Assembly (NCBI RefSeq): GCF_000732615.1
Contig: NZ_JPGL01000065.1
Span: 1-58,661, forward strand
Source of the DNA: Burkholderia paludis
GTDB lineage: Bacteria; Pseudomonadota; Gammaproteobacteria; Burkholderiales; Burkholderiaceae
DNA: 58,661 nucleotides
Reading direction: 5' to 3'
Shown piece by piece: positions 49,587 to 58,661 of the stretch (position 1 is its first letter; the number at the start of each line of letters is the position of its first letter). A program made the translations under genes and the position numbers. The notes under the pieces were generated by a model. It searched no databases. It was not told the origin of the DNA and saw only the letters and a list, made by a program, of their open reading frames with translations.

Positions 49587-49655
49587 CGTGCCGGCATAGG
49601 CAGTCACGCAACCCTTCATTCGGCTGACGAAGCCGGCACCCCGGGAGGCAGCACG

Positions 49656-51485
49656 ATGAGCTTGTTGATGTCGCGACGCGATCTCGCGTTCCTGCTGTAT
49701 GACTGGCTCGACGCCGAAGCGCTCGCCGCGCTGCCGCGTTACGCGGAGCACGGTCGGGAGACTTTCGACGCGGTGCTCGACACCAGCGAGCGGATGGCGG
49801 AGGCGCTGTTCGCGCCGCATGCGGCGCGCGGCGATCGCGAGGAGCCGCATTTCGACGGCGAACGCGTGACGCTGATCCCGGAGGTCGCACCGGCGGTGCG
49901 GGCCTTCGCGGACGCCGGGCTGATCGCCGCGGGCCATGACGAGGCGCTCGGCGGCATGCGGTTGCCGAAGCTCGTCGAAGCCGCGTCGTTCCTGTACTTC
50001 CAGGCCGCGAACATCGCGACGGCCGCGTATCCGTTCCTGAGCGCCGCCAACGCGAACCTGCTCGTCGCGCATGGCAGCCGCGCGCAGATCGATGCGTTCG
50101 CCCGCCCGGAGCTGGAAGGGCGCTTTTTCGGCACGATGTGCCTGTCCGAGCCGCAAGCCGGCTCGTCGCTGTCCGACATCGCGACGCGCGCGGATTTCGA
50201 ATGCGACTCGCCGCTCGGCCCGCGCTATCGGCTGACCGGCAACAAGATGTGGATTTCGGGCGGCGAGCACGAGCTGTCCGAGAACATCGTCCATCTCGTG
50301 CTCGCGAAGATTCCCGACGAACACGGCCGCTTGCAGCCCGGTACGCGCGGCATCTCGCTGTTCATCGTGCCCAAGTACCTGCCGGGCGCCAGCGAAGGCG
50401 CGCGGGGCGAGCACAACGACGTGGTGCTCGCCGGGCTGAACCACAAGATGGGCTATCGCGGCACGACCAACTGCCTGCTGAACTTCGGCGAAGGCACGCG
50501 CCACCGTCCGGAAGGGCGGGCAGGCGCGATCGGCTATCTGATCGGCAAGCCGAACCACGGCCTCGCGTACATGTTCCACATGATGAACGAGGCGCGCATC
50601 GGGGTCGGCGCGGGCGCGGTGGCGCTCGGCTACACCGGTTATCTGCATGCGCTCGACTACGCGCGCAACCGGCCCCAGGGGCGTCCGCTCGGGCCGGCCG
50701 GCAAGGATGCGGCGGCGCCGCAGGCGCCGATCGTCGCGCATCCCGACGTGCGTCGCATGCTGCTCGCGCAGAAGTCCTACGTCGAGGGCGGTCTCGCACT
50801 GATCCTGTATTGCGCGAAGCGGGTCGACGAGGTCCGTGCGCATGAAGACCCGGAGGTGCGCGCCGATGCCGGGCGCCTGCTCGACATCCTGACGCCGATC
50901 GCGAAAAGCTGGCCGTCGCAGTGGTGTCTCGCCGCGAACGACCTCGCGATCCAGGTGCACGGCGGCTACGGCTATACGCGCGACTACGCGGTCGAGCGGC
51001 TCTACCGCGACAACCGCCTGAATCCGATTCACGAAGGCACGCACGGGATCCAGGCGCTCGACCTGCTGGGCCGCAAGGTCGCGCAGGACGATGGCGCGCT
51101 GCTGCGCGCGCTCGATGCGCGAATCGAGGCGACCGTTGAACGCGCGCGGGCGCCGGATGCCGGCACGCGCGAGTTTGCCGATGCGCTGGCGCGGCGTTGG
51201 GCGCGGCTGGGCGACGTCACGCGGCAGTTGGGCGCGATCGACGAGCCGCCGGCGCGGCTCGCGAACGCGAGCGTCTATCTGGAAGCGTTCGGCCATCTCG
51301 TCGTCGCCTGGCTGTGGCTCGACGTGACGCTCGCCGCGCATGGGCACGACGGCGATTTCCACGACGGCAAGCGTGCGGCGGCCCGCTATTTCTTCCGCTG
51401 GGAACTGCCGAAGGTGGACGCGCAGCTCGATCTGCTGTCGAGCGTCGACACGACGACGCTCGAGATGCGCGACGCGTGGTTCTGA
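49656..51485 (+). CDS. Acyl-CoA dehydrogenase, large C-terminal-extended type (DmdC-like)
   Basis: 609-residue dehydrogenase with about 200 residues beyond the usual 380-400. Core motifs: MCLSEPQAGSSLSDIATRAD, NKMWISGGEHEL, VHGGYGYTRDYAVERLYRDNR and EGTHGIQALDLLGRK, with the catalytic Glu present before GTHGIQ. The N-terminal lid and C-terminal extension match the 3-methylmercaptopropionyl-CoA dehydrogenase-like group, most of whose members act on unknown medium acyl-CoAs. AGGCAGC lies before the ATG. It has its own promoter with an overlapping dyad and is unlikely to belong to the terpenoid-type block. Confidence 0.9.
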   Translation: MSLLMSRRDLAFLLYDWLDAEALAALPRYAEHGRETFDAVLDTSERMAEALFAPHAARGDREEPHFDGERVTLIPEVAPAVRAFADAGLIAAGHDEALGGMRLPKLVEAASFLYFQAANIATAAYPFLSAANANLLVAHGSRAQIDAFARPELEGRFFGTMCLSEPQAGSSLSDIATRADFECDSPLGPRYRLTGNKMWISGGEHELSENIVHLVLAKIPDEHGRLQPGTRGISLFIVPKYLPGASEGARGEHNDVVLAGLNHKMGYRGTTNCLLNFGEGTRHRPEGRAGAIGYLIGKPNHGLAYMFHMMNEARIGVGAGAVALGYTGYLHALDYARNRPQGRPLGPAGKDAAAPQAPIVAHPDVRRMLLAQKSYVEGGLALILYCAKRVDEVRAHEDPEVRADAGRLLDILTPIAKSWPSQWCLAANDLAIQVHGGYGYTRDYAVERLYRDNRLNPIHEGTHGIQALDLLGRKVAQDDGALLRALDARIEATVERARAPDAGTREFADALARRWARLGDVTRQLGAIDEPPARLANASVYLEAFGHLVVAWLWLDVTLAAHGHDGDFHDGKRAAARYFFRWELPKVDAQLDLLSSVDTTTLEMRDAWF

Positions 51486-51603
51486 ACGTCGCATCGCCAA
51501 TCCCCGGGAATGCGGAAGCAGTTCGCCGCTGCCGCTTCCGGCGGTATCGCGTACTTGTCGTGAACCGGCCGCGCGCGGTTGATCCGCAGGCCACATCATC
51601 GAT

Positions 51604-51620
51604 GCCCGGCGAGGCCGGGC
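51604..51620 (+). other. Hairpin abutting the ribosome site of the quinone oxidoreductase
   Basis: GCCCGGC-GAG-GCCGGGC, a perfect 7-bp stem directly followed by AAGGAG at 51621-51626. It may hold the leader so that translation depends on local RNA folding. Confidence 0.45.
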
Positions 51621-51636
51621 AAGGAGACGGAAACGC

Positions 51637-52617
<981 letters not shown>

Positions 52618-52619
52618 TC

Positions 52620-52651
52620 CGGGCGTGCGTCGGGCCGCCGACGCATGCCCG
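52620..52651. terminator. Bidirectional hairpin between quinone oxidoreductase and PadR genes
   Basis: A 14-bp stem (52620-52633 with 52638-52651, one G-T pair) and a GCCG loop fill most of the 42-bp convergent gap. No U-run on either side, so it may work with Rho or as a strong block. Confidence 0.6.
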
Positions 52652-52659
52652 ACGCAGGT

Positions 52660-53196
52660 TCAATCCTTCGGCAGACGCAGCGTGTCGAGCGCGTGCTGCG
52701 AAAACTCGACCCAGAAGCGCTCGTTCGCGATGCCGGCCTGCAACACGAGGTGCTGAAGGCGCTTCGCGCGCGAATCGGCCTCCGCCGAAAAATCGCGCGC
52801 CTCGATCTGCAGGTACAGATCGAGTTTCTCCTGATGAAGGGCGATGCGTCGCCTGATCTCGTCCTCAAGGCCGGCCGGGCCGAGCACCGCTTCCGCCCGC
52901 AGACGCACCATCAACGCTTCGCGCAGCGGCGTCGGATCTTCCTGTTCGGCGATCCAGCGCCGCAACTCCTTCTTGCCGGCCGGCAGGATCCGGTACGCGC
53001 GTTTGCGGCCGCGCCCCGATTCGGCTGGCAGCGATTCGATCCAGCCCGTTTCCTCCAGGCGGCCCAGTTCGCGATAGATCTGCTGATGGGTCGCCTGCCA
53101 GAAATAGCCGATCGAGCGGTCGAAGCGATCGGCAAGCTCGGACCCCGAGCCGGGGCGTTCGGCGAGCGCGGTGAGAAGGGCGTGGGGCAAGGACAT
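52660..53196 (-). CDS. PadR-family transcriptional regulator
   Basis: 178-residue PadR regulator of the AphA-like subgroup. The winged helix begins MSLPHALLTALAERPGSG and continues SIGYFWQATHQQIYRELGRLEETG; the wing is AESGRGRKRAYRILPAG. The C-terminal coiled region (residues about 95-178) provides the dimer interface. It most likely represses the divergent FadH-type gene and itself through the GCAAC-type palindromes in the 151-bp gap. Longer starts exist upstream but the PadR domain begins directly at ATG 53196. Confidence 0.9.
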   Translation of the reverse strand: MSLPHALLTALAERPGSGSELADRFDRSIGYFWQATHQQIYRELGRLEETGWIESLPAESGRGRKRAYRILPAGKKELRRWIAEQEDPTPLREALMVRLRAEAVLGPAGLEDEIRRRIALHQEKLDLYLQIEARDFSAEADSRAKRLQHLVLQAGIANERFWVEFSQHALDTLRLPKD

Positions 53197-53268
53197 GTCG
53201 GATCGGAGGCGGCAGCGCAATGCCCCGCATCTTGCCATATCGCGGTCGCGGCGCAAACGCGCAAGCCT

Positions 53269-53292
53269 GTTTATGCAACATGTTGCATAAAC
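53269..53292. promoter_or_regulatory. PadR operator, main site
   Basis: A perfect 24-bp palindrome with half-site GTTTATGCAACA, centred at 53280.5 between the divergent PadR and FadH-type genes. The ATGCAAC core resembles PadR boxes. Confidence 0.8.
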
Positions 53293-53314
53293 AAATGCGG
53301 CGAGCTACCATCCG

Positions 53315-53328
53315 TGCAACTTGTTGCA
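53315..53328. promoter_or_regulatory. PadR operator, second site
   Basis: TGCAAC-TT-GTTGCA, a perfect 14-bp palindrome centred at 53321.5. Its centre is 41 bp from the main site, close to four helical turns, so two dimers would bind on one face of DNA. It is 20 bp before the FadH-type ATG. Confidence 0.75.
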
Positions 53329-53347
53329 TAAAAAATGGAGACGCCCC

Positions 53348-55372
53348 ATGACTGCCCGCTATCCGCATTTGACGACCCCGCTCGAACTCGGTTTCACGTC
53401 GCTCAGGAACCGCGTCTTGATGGGGTCGATGCACGTCGGCCTCGAGGAGGCGCCGAACGGCTTCGAGCGGATGGCGGCGTTTTACGCGGAGCGCGCGCGC
53501 GGCGAGGCCGGCCTGATCGTCACGGGCGGCTTCGCGCCGAACGAGCGCGGCCGTCCGGCGCCGGGCGGCGCGATGCTGACGACCGAGGCGGAAGCCGAGC
53601 GCCATCGCGTCGTGACGCGCGCGGTGCATGCGGAAGGTGGCAGGATCGCGCTGCAGATCCTGCACTTCGGGCGCTATGCGTATCATCCGGCGCTCGTCGC
53701 GCCCAGTGCGCTGAAGGCGCCGATCAACCCGTTCACGCCGCATGCGTTGAGCGGCGATGAAGTCGACGAGACGATCGCCGATTTCGTCCGATGCGCGGCG
53801 CTGGCGCAGCACGCGGGTTACGACGGCGTCGAGATCATGGGCTCGGAAGGCTACCTGATCAACGAATTCATCGCCGCGCGCACGAACCATCGCGACGACG
53901 CGTGGGGCGGCGCCTACGAGCACCGCATCCGCTTCGCGGTCGAGATCGTGCGGCGGGTGCGCGAGCGCGTCGGCGCGAACTTCATCGTCATCTACCGGCT
54001 GTCGATGCTCGACCTCGTCGAAGGCGGCTCGACGCTGGCCGAGGTGATCCGGCTCGCGCAGGCGATCGAGGCGGCCGGCGCGACGATCCTCAATACCGGC
54101 ATCGGCTGGCACGAAGCGCGCATCCCGACGATCGCGACCAAGGTGCCGCGCGCCGCATACGCATGGGTGACGCGGCAACTGAAGGGCAAGGTCGGCATCC
54201 CGCTCGTCGCGACCAACCGGATCAATACCCCGGAAGTCGCCGAGCGGCTGCTCGCCGACGGCGATTGCGACATGGTGTCGATGGCGCGGCCGTTCCTCGC
54301 CGATGCCGAATTCGTCCGCAAGGCGCGGGAAGGGCGCGCGGACGAAATCAACACGTGCATCGGCTGCAATCAGGCGTGCCTCGACCATACGTTCAGCGGC
54401 CGGATCACGTCCTGCCTCGTGAATCCGCGCGCCTGCCACGAAACCGAGCTGGTGATTCGGCCCGCGCAGCAGCGCAAGCGGATCGCGGTGGTCGGCGCGG
54501 GGCCGGCGGGCCTCGGCTTCGCGGTCACGGCGGCCGAGCGCGGCCATGCGGTGACGCTGTACGAAGCCGCCGCCGAGATCGGCGGCCAGTTCAACATCGC
54601 GAAGAAAGTGCCGGGCAAGGAAGAGTTCAACGAAACGCTGCGCTATTTCCGCCGGCAGATCGAACTGCGCGGCATCACGCTGCACGTGAACACGCGCGCG
54701 ACCGCCGGGACGCTGCTGCAGGGCGGGTTCGACGAAGTGGTGATCGCCACGGGCATCGTGCCGCGCACGCCGCCGATCGACGGCATCGGGCATCCGAAGG
54801 CGCTCGGCTATCTCGACGTGCTGCGCGACGGCAAGGCGGTGGGCGACGACGTCGCGATCGTCGGCGCCGGCGGAATCGGCTTCGACGTCGCGGAATACCT
54901 CGTTCATCGCGGCGACGGCGAGCGTGCCGACGCGCAGCAGTTTTTTGCCGAGTGGGGCGTCGATCCGTCGTATGCGAACGCCGGCGGCCTGGGCCGGGCG
55001 CGGCCCGAACCGGCGGCGCGGCGCGTGCATCTGCTGCAGCGCAAGGCGTCGAAGGTCGGCGACGGGCTCGGCAAGACCACCGGATGGATCCATCGCACGG
55101 CGCTGAAGGCGCGCGGCGTCGGGATGTCGTCGTCGGTCACGTACGGGCGCATCGACGACGACGGCTTCCACGTGACGATCGACGGCGTCGAGCAGACGCT
55201 GCCGGTGGACCACGTCGTGATCTGCGCGGGGCAGGAGCCGCTGCGCGAACTGGCGGTGCAGCTCGAGGCCGCCGGGCGCAAGGTCCACGTGATCGGCGGT
55301 GCGTACGAAGCGGCGGAACTCGACGCGAAGCGCGCGATCCACCAGGGCACGACGCTTGCCGCGACCCTCTGA
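53348..55372 (+). CDS. fadH: NADPH-dependent 2,4-dienoyl-CoA reductase
   Basis: 674-residue flavoprotein, the length of E. coli FadH (672). The N-terminal TIM barrel of old-yellow-enzyme type binds FMN (LRNRVLMGSMH, LQILHFGRYAYHP). The 4Fe-4S loop is C-x2-C-x3-C-x11-C in CIGCNQACLDHTFSGRITSC. The FAD/NADPH domains have AVVGAGPAGLGFAVTAAERG and IVGAGGIGFDVAEYL. It removes a double bond of 2,4-dienoyl-CoA during oxidation of unsaturated chains. The ATG at 53348 follows GGAG, and both PadR operators are upstream. An NTF2-like gene follows after 43 bp. Confidence 0.93.
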   Translation: MTARYPHLTTPLELGFTSLRNRVLMGSMHVGLEEAPNGFERMAAFYAERARGEAGLIVTGGFAPNERGRPAPGGAMLTTEAEAERHRVVTRAVHAEGGRIALQILHFGRYAYHPALVAPSALKAPINPFTPHALSGDEVDETIADFVRCAALAQHAGYDGVEIMGSEGYLINEFIAARTNHRDDAWGGAYEHRIRFAVEIVRRVRERVGANFIVIYRLSMLDLVEGGSTLAEVIRLAQAIEAAGATILNTGIGWHEARIPTIATKVPRAAYAWVTRQLKGKVGIPLVATNRINTPEVAERLLADGDCDMVSMARPFLADAEFVRKAREGRADEINTCIGCNQACLDHTFSGRITSCLVNPRACHETELVIRPAQQRKRIAVVGAGPAGLGFAVTAAERGHAVTLYEAAAEIGGQFNIAKKVPGKEEFNETLRYFRRQIELRGITLHVNTRATAGTLLQGGFDEVVIATGIVPRTPPIDGIGHPKALGYLDVLRDGKAVGDDVAIVGAGGIGFDVAEYLVHRGDGERADAQQFFAEWGVDPSYANAGGLGRARPEPAARRVHLLQRKASKVGDGLGKTTGWIHRTALKARGVGMSSSVTYGRIDDDGFHVTIDGVEQTLPVDHVVICAGQEPLRELAVQLEAAGRKVHVIGGAYEAAELDAKRAIHQGTTLAATL

Positions 55373-55415
55373 CACCGATCCGGTGTTTTTCCGTCCGACG
55401 AGACAGGAGACTTCG

Positions 55416-55865
55416 ATGACGCATTCACCGCAGCACCTTCAACCCGCCGTCGCGAAATCGCTCGACGCGTGGCATGCGATGATCGAGCGCAAGGACTTCG
55501 GCGCGCTGGAATCGATCGTTCACCCGGACGCCGTGTTCCGCTCGCCGATGGCGTTCGGGCCGTACGGCCCGGCGCCCGCGCTGCTGATGGCGCTGCGCAC
55601 GGTGATCACGATCCTCGAGCATTTCACGTATCACCGCCAGTTCGTCACCGACGACGGCCGCAACGTCGTGCTGGAGTTCAGCGCGTCGGTCGGCGACAAG
55701 GCGTTGAAGGGGATCGACATGATCCGCTTCGACGACGACGGGCGGATCGTCGAATTCGAGGTGATGATCCGGCCGTTCAATGCGCTGCAGGCGCTCGGCG
55801 CGGCGATGGGCGCGCGCCTCGGGCAGCAGTTGCCGGCGTTCAAGGTCGGCGGCGGCGCGCAGTAG
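55416..55865 (+). CDS. NTF2/SnoaL-like protein
   Basis: 149-residue cone-shaped alpha+beta-barrel protein of the nuclear transport factor 2-like superfamily (LDAWHAMIERKDFGALESIV, HPDAVFRSPMAFGPYG, GRIVEFEVMIRPFNAL). Members are small isomerases, hydrolases or ligand binders; this one has no assigned reaction. AGGAGA precedes the ATG. It follows the FadH-type gene closely and is probably under the same PadR control. Confidence 0.82.
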   Translation: MTHSPQHLQPAVAKSLDAWHAMIERKDFGALESIVHPDAVFRSPMAFGPYGPAPALLMALRTVITILEHFTYHRQFVTDDGRNVVLEFSASVGDKALKGIDMIRFDDDGRIVEFEVMIRPFNALQALGAAMGARLGQQLPAFKVGGGAQ

Positions 55866-55887
55866 CGCGGCCCGCCGCCGCGTCGCG

Positions 55888-56955
55888 TCACGCGCGCGCC
55901 AGCCGCTCGACGAACCAGTCGCACACGAACGCGGTGCGCTCGGACGCGTGGTTGTAGATCGTATGCTCGCCGTCCGGCCAGACCTTCAGCGTCGCATCGC
56001 CGGACGTCGCGGCGTCGAGGAACGGCTGCTGGTCGTCGAGCCGGATCAGCGGATCCGCACCGCCGTGCAGGACCAGCAGCGGACACGCGATGCGATCGTG
56101 TTCGGGCGAGAAGCGCATGCGCGCGAAGTTCGCCGCGACCGCTTCGGGATCGTCGTTGCCAAGCATCGCCGCCGCCTGTTCGACGAACGTGCGGAACGGC
56201 AGCAGCGTCGGCGCGGCCAGCGCGCCGTTCACGCAACAGGCCGCGATCCGCCGGTCGCCGGCGGCGGTCGACGCCGCCCACAAGCCGCCGATGCTGTTGC
56301 CCCAGATGCCGATCGGCCCGGCCGCGCGGCCGGCCAGATGATCGACGAAGCGCTGGTAGGCGGCGCGCACGTCGACGTCCACGAAGATCCGCTGTTCGAG
56401 CCGCGTCTCGCCCTGGCCGGGCCCTTCGGCAAGCAGCGTGGCGATGCCGCGCGCGGCGAGCGCGCGCGCGATCGGCCAGTACGCGAAGCCCCATCCGCTC
56501 TGGCCGCCGAACACGATCACGGTGCCGCGCACGCGTTCGGTCGGCGGTCGCACCAGCCAGCCGATCAGGTGCGCGTCGCCGAACGGGACTTCGACCCGTT
56601 CGATCCGCTTGTCCGACCAGCGCGCGAGGCCGTGCGACGCGTCGACGAGCCGCGCATAGAGCGCGCGCTTGCGCGGTTCGTCGTGGTTGAACGCCATCTG
56701 CGCGAACAGCAGGTTCGCGATGGCCATCGCCTGCGCGTCGGCGGCCGTGACCAGGTGGCCGGCATCTGCCGCCTGCGCGGCGCGCCTGAGTTGCGCGTCG
56801 GCCAGCGCTTCGGCCGCGACGTCCCACGGTTCGCCGGCCGACGTGCGTGCGTGCAGCGCGATCGCGTCCGCGTAGTCCATCCCGCAATCGAGCAGGCGCG
56901 TGACGGGCATCGCGCGCTGCAGCGACAGCGCGAACGGTGACAGTTCGGTCGTCAT
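55888..56955 (-). CDS. Alpha/beta hydrolase (FrsA/DUF1100-like)
   Basis: 355-residue alpha/beta hydrolase with a long helical N-terminal cap (about 120 residues). The nucleophile elbow is GIWGNSIGGLW, the oxyanion region VIVFGGQSGWGFAY, and the acid and base are likely in LVLHGGADPLI and DGEHTIYNH. The layout matches the FrsA-like group that includes the C-C hydrolase of nicotine catabolism. Lying 13 bp after the flavin monooxygenase gene, it probably cleaves the oxygenated product. Its ribosome site AAGGAG lies inside the short gap. Confidence 0.86.
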   Translation of the reverse strand: MTTELSPFALSLQRAMPVTRLLDCGMDYADAIALHARTSAGEPWDVAAEALADAQLRRAAQAADAGHLVTAADAQAMAIANLLFAQMAFNHDEPRKRALYARLVDASHGLARWSDKRIERVEVPFGDAHLIGWLVRPPTERVRGTVIVFGGQSGWGFAYWPIARALAARGIATLLAEGPGQGETRLEQRIFVDVDVRAAYQRFVDHLAGRAAGPIGIWGNSIGGLWAASTAAGDRRIAACCVNGALAAPTLLPFRTFVEQAAAMLGNDDPEAVAANFARMRFSPEHDRIACPLLVLHGGADPLIRLDDQQPFLDAATSGDATLKVWPDGEHTIYNHASERTAFVCDWFVERLARA

Positions 56956-56968
56956 GCGTAAATCTCCT

Positions 56969-58606
56969 TCATGAGGCATGGGTGACGTCCGCCGAAGCCG
57001 CGGACCAGTGCAGTGTGTCGCGCAGCGCATCGACGAGCGCACCGAGGTCGCGCAGGTCGGCCACCGAACCGAACACGATGAAATCGGGGCGCCGGAGATA
57101 CGCGGCGATGCCGTGCGCGTTCATGAACGCGTGCTGTTCGCCGTCGAGATCGACCACCGCGTCCGGCGCGCATACGTCGTCGGCCAGCACGGCCACGTGG
57201 CAGCCGAGCCGGGCGAGGAACGCGCGTTGCGCGTCGTCGAGATGGCGGGACGGATGCTCGCGCGTGACGAGCTGGAACCCCTGGCCGACGACGTCGTCGA
57301 AGCGGCCCTCGGCCGCGCCGCGCCGTGCGCGCCCTTGCGGAGCCGGTGCGCCGGTCGCCGGCAGCAGCGTGCCGTCGGATTCGGCATGGACGATGCCGTG
57401 GGCGATCTTCGGGAACGGCGGCATCGGCGGCATGGTGCCGCTGCGGAACGCCGCGTCGCGTTCCGCCACCTTGCGCGGATCGTCCTCGTTGACGACCTGC
57501 CCGAGAAACAGCGACATCTGCGTGATCGCGGTCACGTGCGGGCGCCGCTCGGCCTCGTAGCTGTCGAGCAGGTCGGCGGACGCGCGCCCGCTCAGCACCA
57601 GGTCGAGCTTCCATCCGAGGTTGATGCCGTCGCGCATGCCGGAGCACGCGCCTTGTCCCATGTACGGCATCATCGTGTGCGCGGCGTCGCCCGCGAGCAG
57701 CACGCGGCCGACGCGCCAGCGTTCGGCCATGCGCGTCTCGAACGTGTAGACGACGTGGCGCAGCAGCGTCAGGTCGTCCGGCCCGTAGCCGTAGTGATCG
57801 TGGAGCCACTTCCAGCCGGCTGCTTCGGTTTCCCAGTCGGCCGTCGATTCGTTCGGCAGCACGCGCAGCTCGAAACGCGTGCGCTTCGTGCCGATCGGCA
57901 TGTGCATGTACGCGCGGGCCGGATCGCAGTAGATCGTCGTGCGCGAGCAGGCGTCGCCGAGCTCGCGCCGGTTCTCCGAATCGAGGTTGAGCCAGCGCTC
58001 GTTGTAGCCGAAATCGGAGCGTTCGATGCCGAGCGTGCGGCGCACGAAGCTGTTCGCGCCGTCCGCGCCGATCACGTAGCGCGCGCGAATGGTGCGCGGC
58101 TGGCCGGTCCATTGCGCGTCCTGACCGCCGCGCCACGGGTGGGCGGTGAGCGTCACGCCGTCGTCGTCCTGCTGCAGCGTCTCGACTTCCCAGCCGCGCA
58201 GGATCGTCACGTTCCCGAAGGTGCTGGCGCGTGCGTCGATCGCATCCTCGATGTCGGGCTGGTAGATCGAGATATGGGCGGGGTAGCCGCACGCGCGGCC
58301 GGTCCAGTTCAGTTCCAGCAGCAGGTCGCCGTTCGCGTCGCGGTAGTGGTAGGTGTCGACGGCCTTCGCGTGGCGCAGCGCGTGATCGACGTCGGCGCTG
58401 GCCTGCACGATGCGCGCGGTTTCACCGTCGATGTGCGTGAGGCGCGGCAGGCCGTAGGGCGTCGGCCAGCGCTCGAGCACGATCACGCGATGGCCGGCGC
58501 GGCCCAGCATCGAGGCGGCGACGAGGCCGGTCGGGCCGTAGCCGACGATGGCGACGTCGCAGGGTTCGACGTTGCCGTCACAGTGGGCGCTCGGGGCGGA
58601 ATTCAT
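56969..58606 (-). CDS. FAD-dependent monooxygenase (MhpA-like)
   Basis: 545-residue class A flavoprotein hydroxylase. The dinucleotide fold is VAIVGYGPTGLVAASMLGRAG near residue 18, the DG motif is ARYVIGADGANSFVRR, and the GD motif is VLLAGDAAHTMMPYMGQGACSG; a thioredoxin-like C-terminal domain follows. It adds one oxygen to an aromatic ring or a related compound with NAD(P)H. I chose ATG 58606 because GGAG lies 9 bp upstream; the ATG at 58621 lacks a ribosome site. It is the first gene of a leftward pair with the hydrolase. No ring-cleavage dioxygenase lies in the window. Confidence 0.9.
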   Translation of the reverse strand: MNSAPSAHCDGNVEPCDVAIVGYGPTGLVAASMLGRAGHRVIVLERWPTPYGLPRLTHIDGETARIVQASADVDHALRHAKAVDTYHYRDANGDLLLELNWTGRACGYPAHISIYQPDIEDAIDARASTFGNVTILRGWEVETLQQDDDGVTLTAHPWRGGQDAQWTGQPRTIRARYVIGADGANSFVRRTLGIERSDFGYNERWLNLDSENRRELGDACSRTTIYCDPARAYMHMPIGTKRTRFELRVLPNESTADWETEAAGWKWLHDHYGYGPDDLTLLRHVVYTFETRMAERWRVGRVLLAGDAAHTMMPYMGQGACSGMRDGINLGWKLDLVLSGRASADLLDSYEAERRPHVTAITQMSLFLGQVVNEDDPRKVAERDAAFRSGTMPPMPPFPKIAHGIVHAESDGTLLPATGAPAPQGRARRGAAEGRFDDVVGQGFQLVTREHPSRHLDDAQRAFLARLGCHVAVLADDVCAPDAVVDLDGEQHAFMNAHGIAAYLRRPDFIVFGSVADLRDLGALVDALRDTLHWSAASADVTHAS

Positions 58607-58661
58607 GTGGGTTGTCTCCATGATGGGTTCGTTTTTTGGGGTGGGGTGCGTCGGGGTCAGC

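Overview
The window is GC-rich DNA with long, tightly packed genes, strong third-position GC bias (hence many long antisense shadow frames) and gene families typical of a multireplicon betaproteobacterium. I infer Burkholderia or a close relative, probably a secondary chromosome or accessory region. No rRNA, tRNA or CRISPR array was seen.

Left edge (1-740): a PAAR spike-tip protein of a type VI secretion system, followed by about 430 bp without an intact gene.

Main catabolic block (739-34335): a large MalT/AlkS-type LuxR regulator (LAL); an acyl-CoA ligase; five SDR or acyl-CoA dehydrogenase genes; a FadB-like two-domain beta-oxidation enzyme; a metallo-beta-lactamase-fold hydrolase; an APH-like kinase overlapping an ACAD10/11-like dehydrogenase; an AAHS-type transporter; an alpha-methylacyl-CoA racemase; a citronellyl-CoA-dehydrogenase-like enzyme; an alcohol and an aldehyde dehydrogenase; a TetR regulator; a CYP108-like P450 with a phthalate-dioxygenase-reductase-type partner; a split MaoC hydratase; a thiolase-like/crotonase fusion; a thiolase; a CoA-transferase; and a FadL-type outer-membrane porin. 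Read together this is an uptake, oxidation, CoA-activation and beta-oxidation pathway for a hydrophobic, methyl-branched, probably alicyclic terpenoid. The substrate is an inference.

Six copies of one palindrome (consensus ATTCGTCG-N4-CGACGAAT) lie upstream of six transcription starts in this block. In each, the palindrome centre lies 35.5 bp (once 36.5 bp) upstream of the 3' end of a -10-like hexamer. This is the geometry of an activator centred near -42.5, and it points to a dedicated regulon, most simply that of the LAL regulator.

Middle (34352-39814): remnants of IS110-like and IS3-like transposases and a frameshifted IS helper gene surround a DUF3592 membrane protein and an SDR-SDR-GST-SDR operon with a divergent LysR regulator.

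Polysaccharide-type segment (39916-45400): a glmS gene, a secreted protein of unknown function and, after a 1.3-kb gap, UDP-GlcNAc 2-epimerase.

Right part (45924-58606): a two-subunit molybdenum hydroxylase with a twin-arginine-like leader, a class II aldolase-like protein, a 609-residue acyl-CoA dehydrogenase, a quinone oxidoreductase, a PadR repressor facing a FadH-type 2,4-dienoyl-CoA reductase across two palindromic operators, an NTF2-like protein, and a flavin monooxygenase/hydrolase operon.
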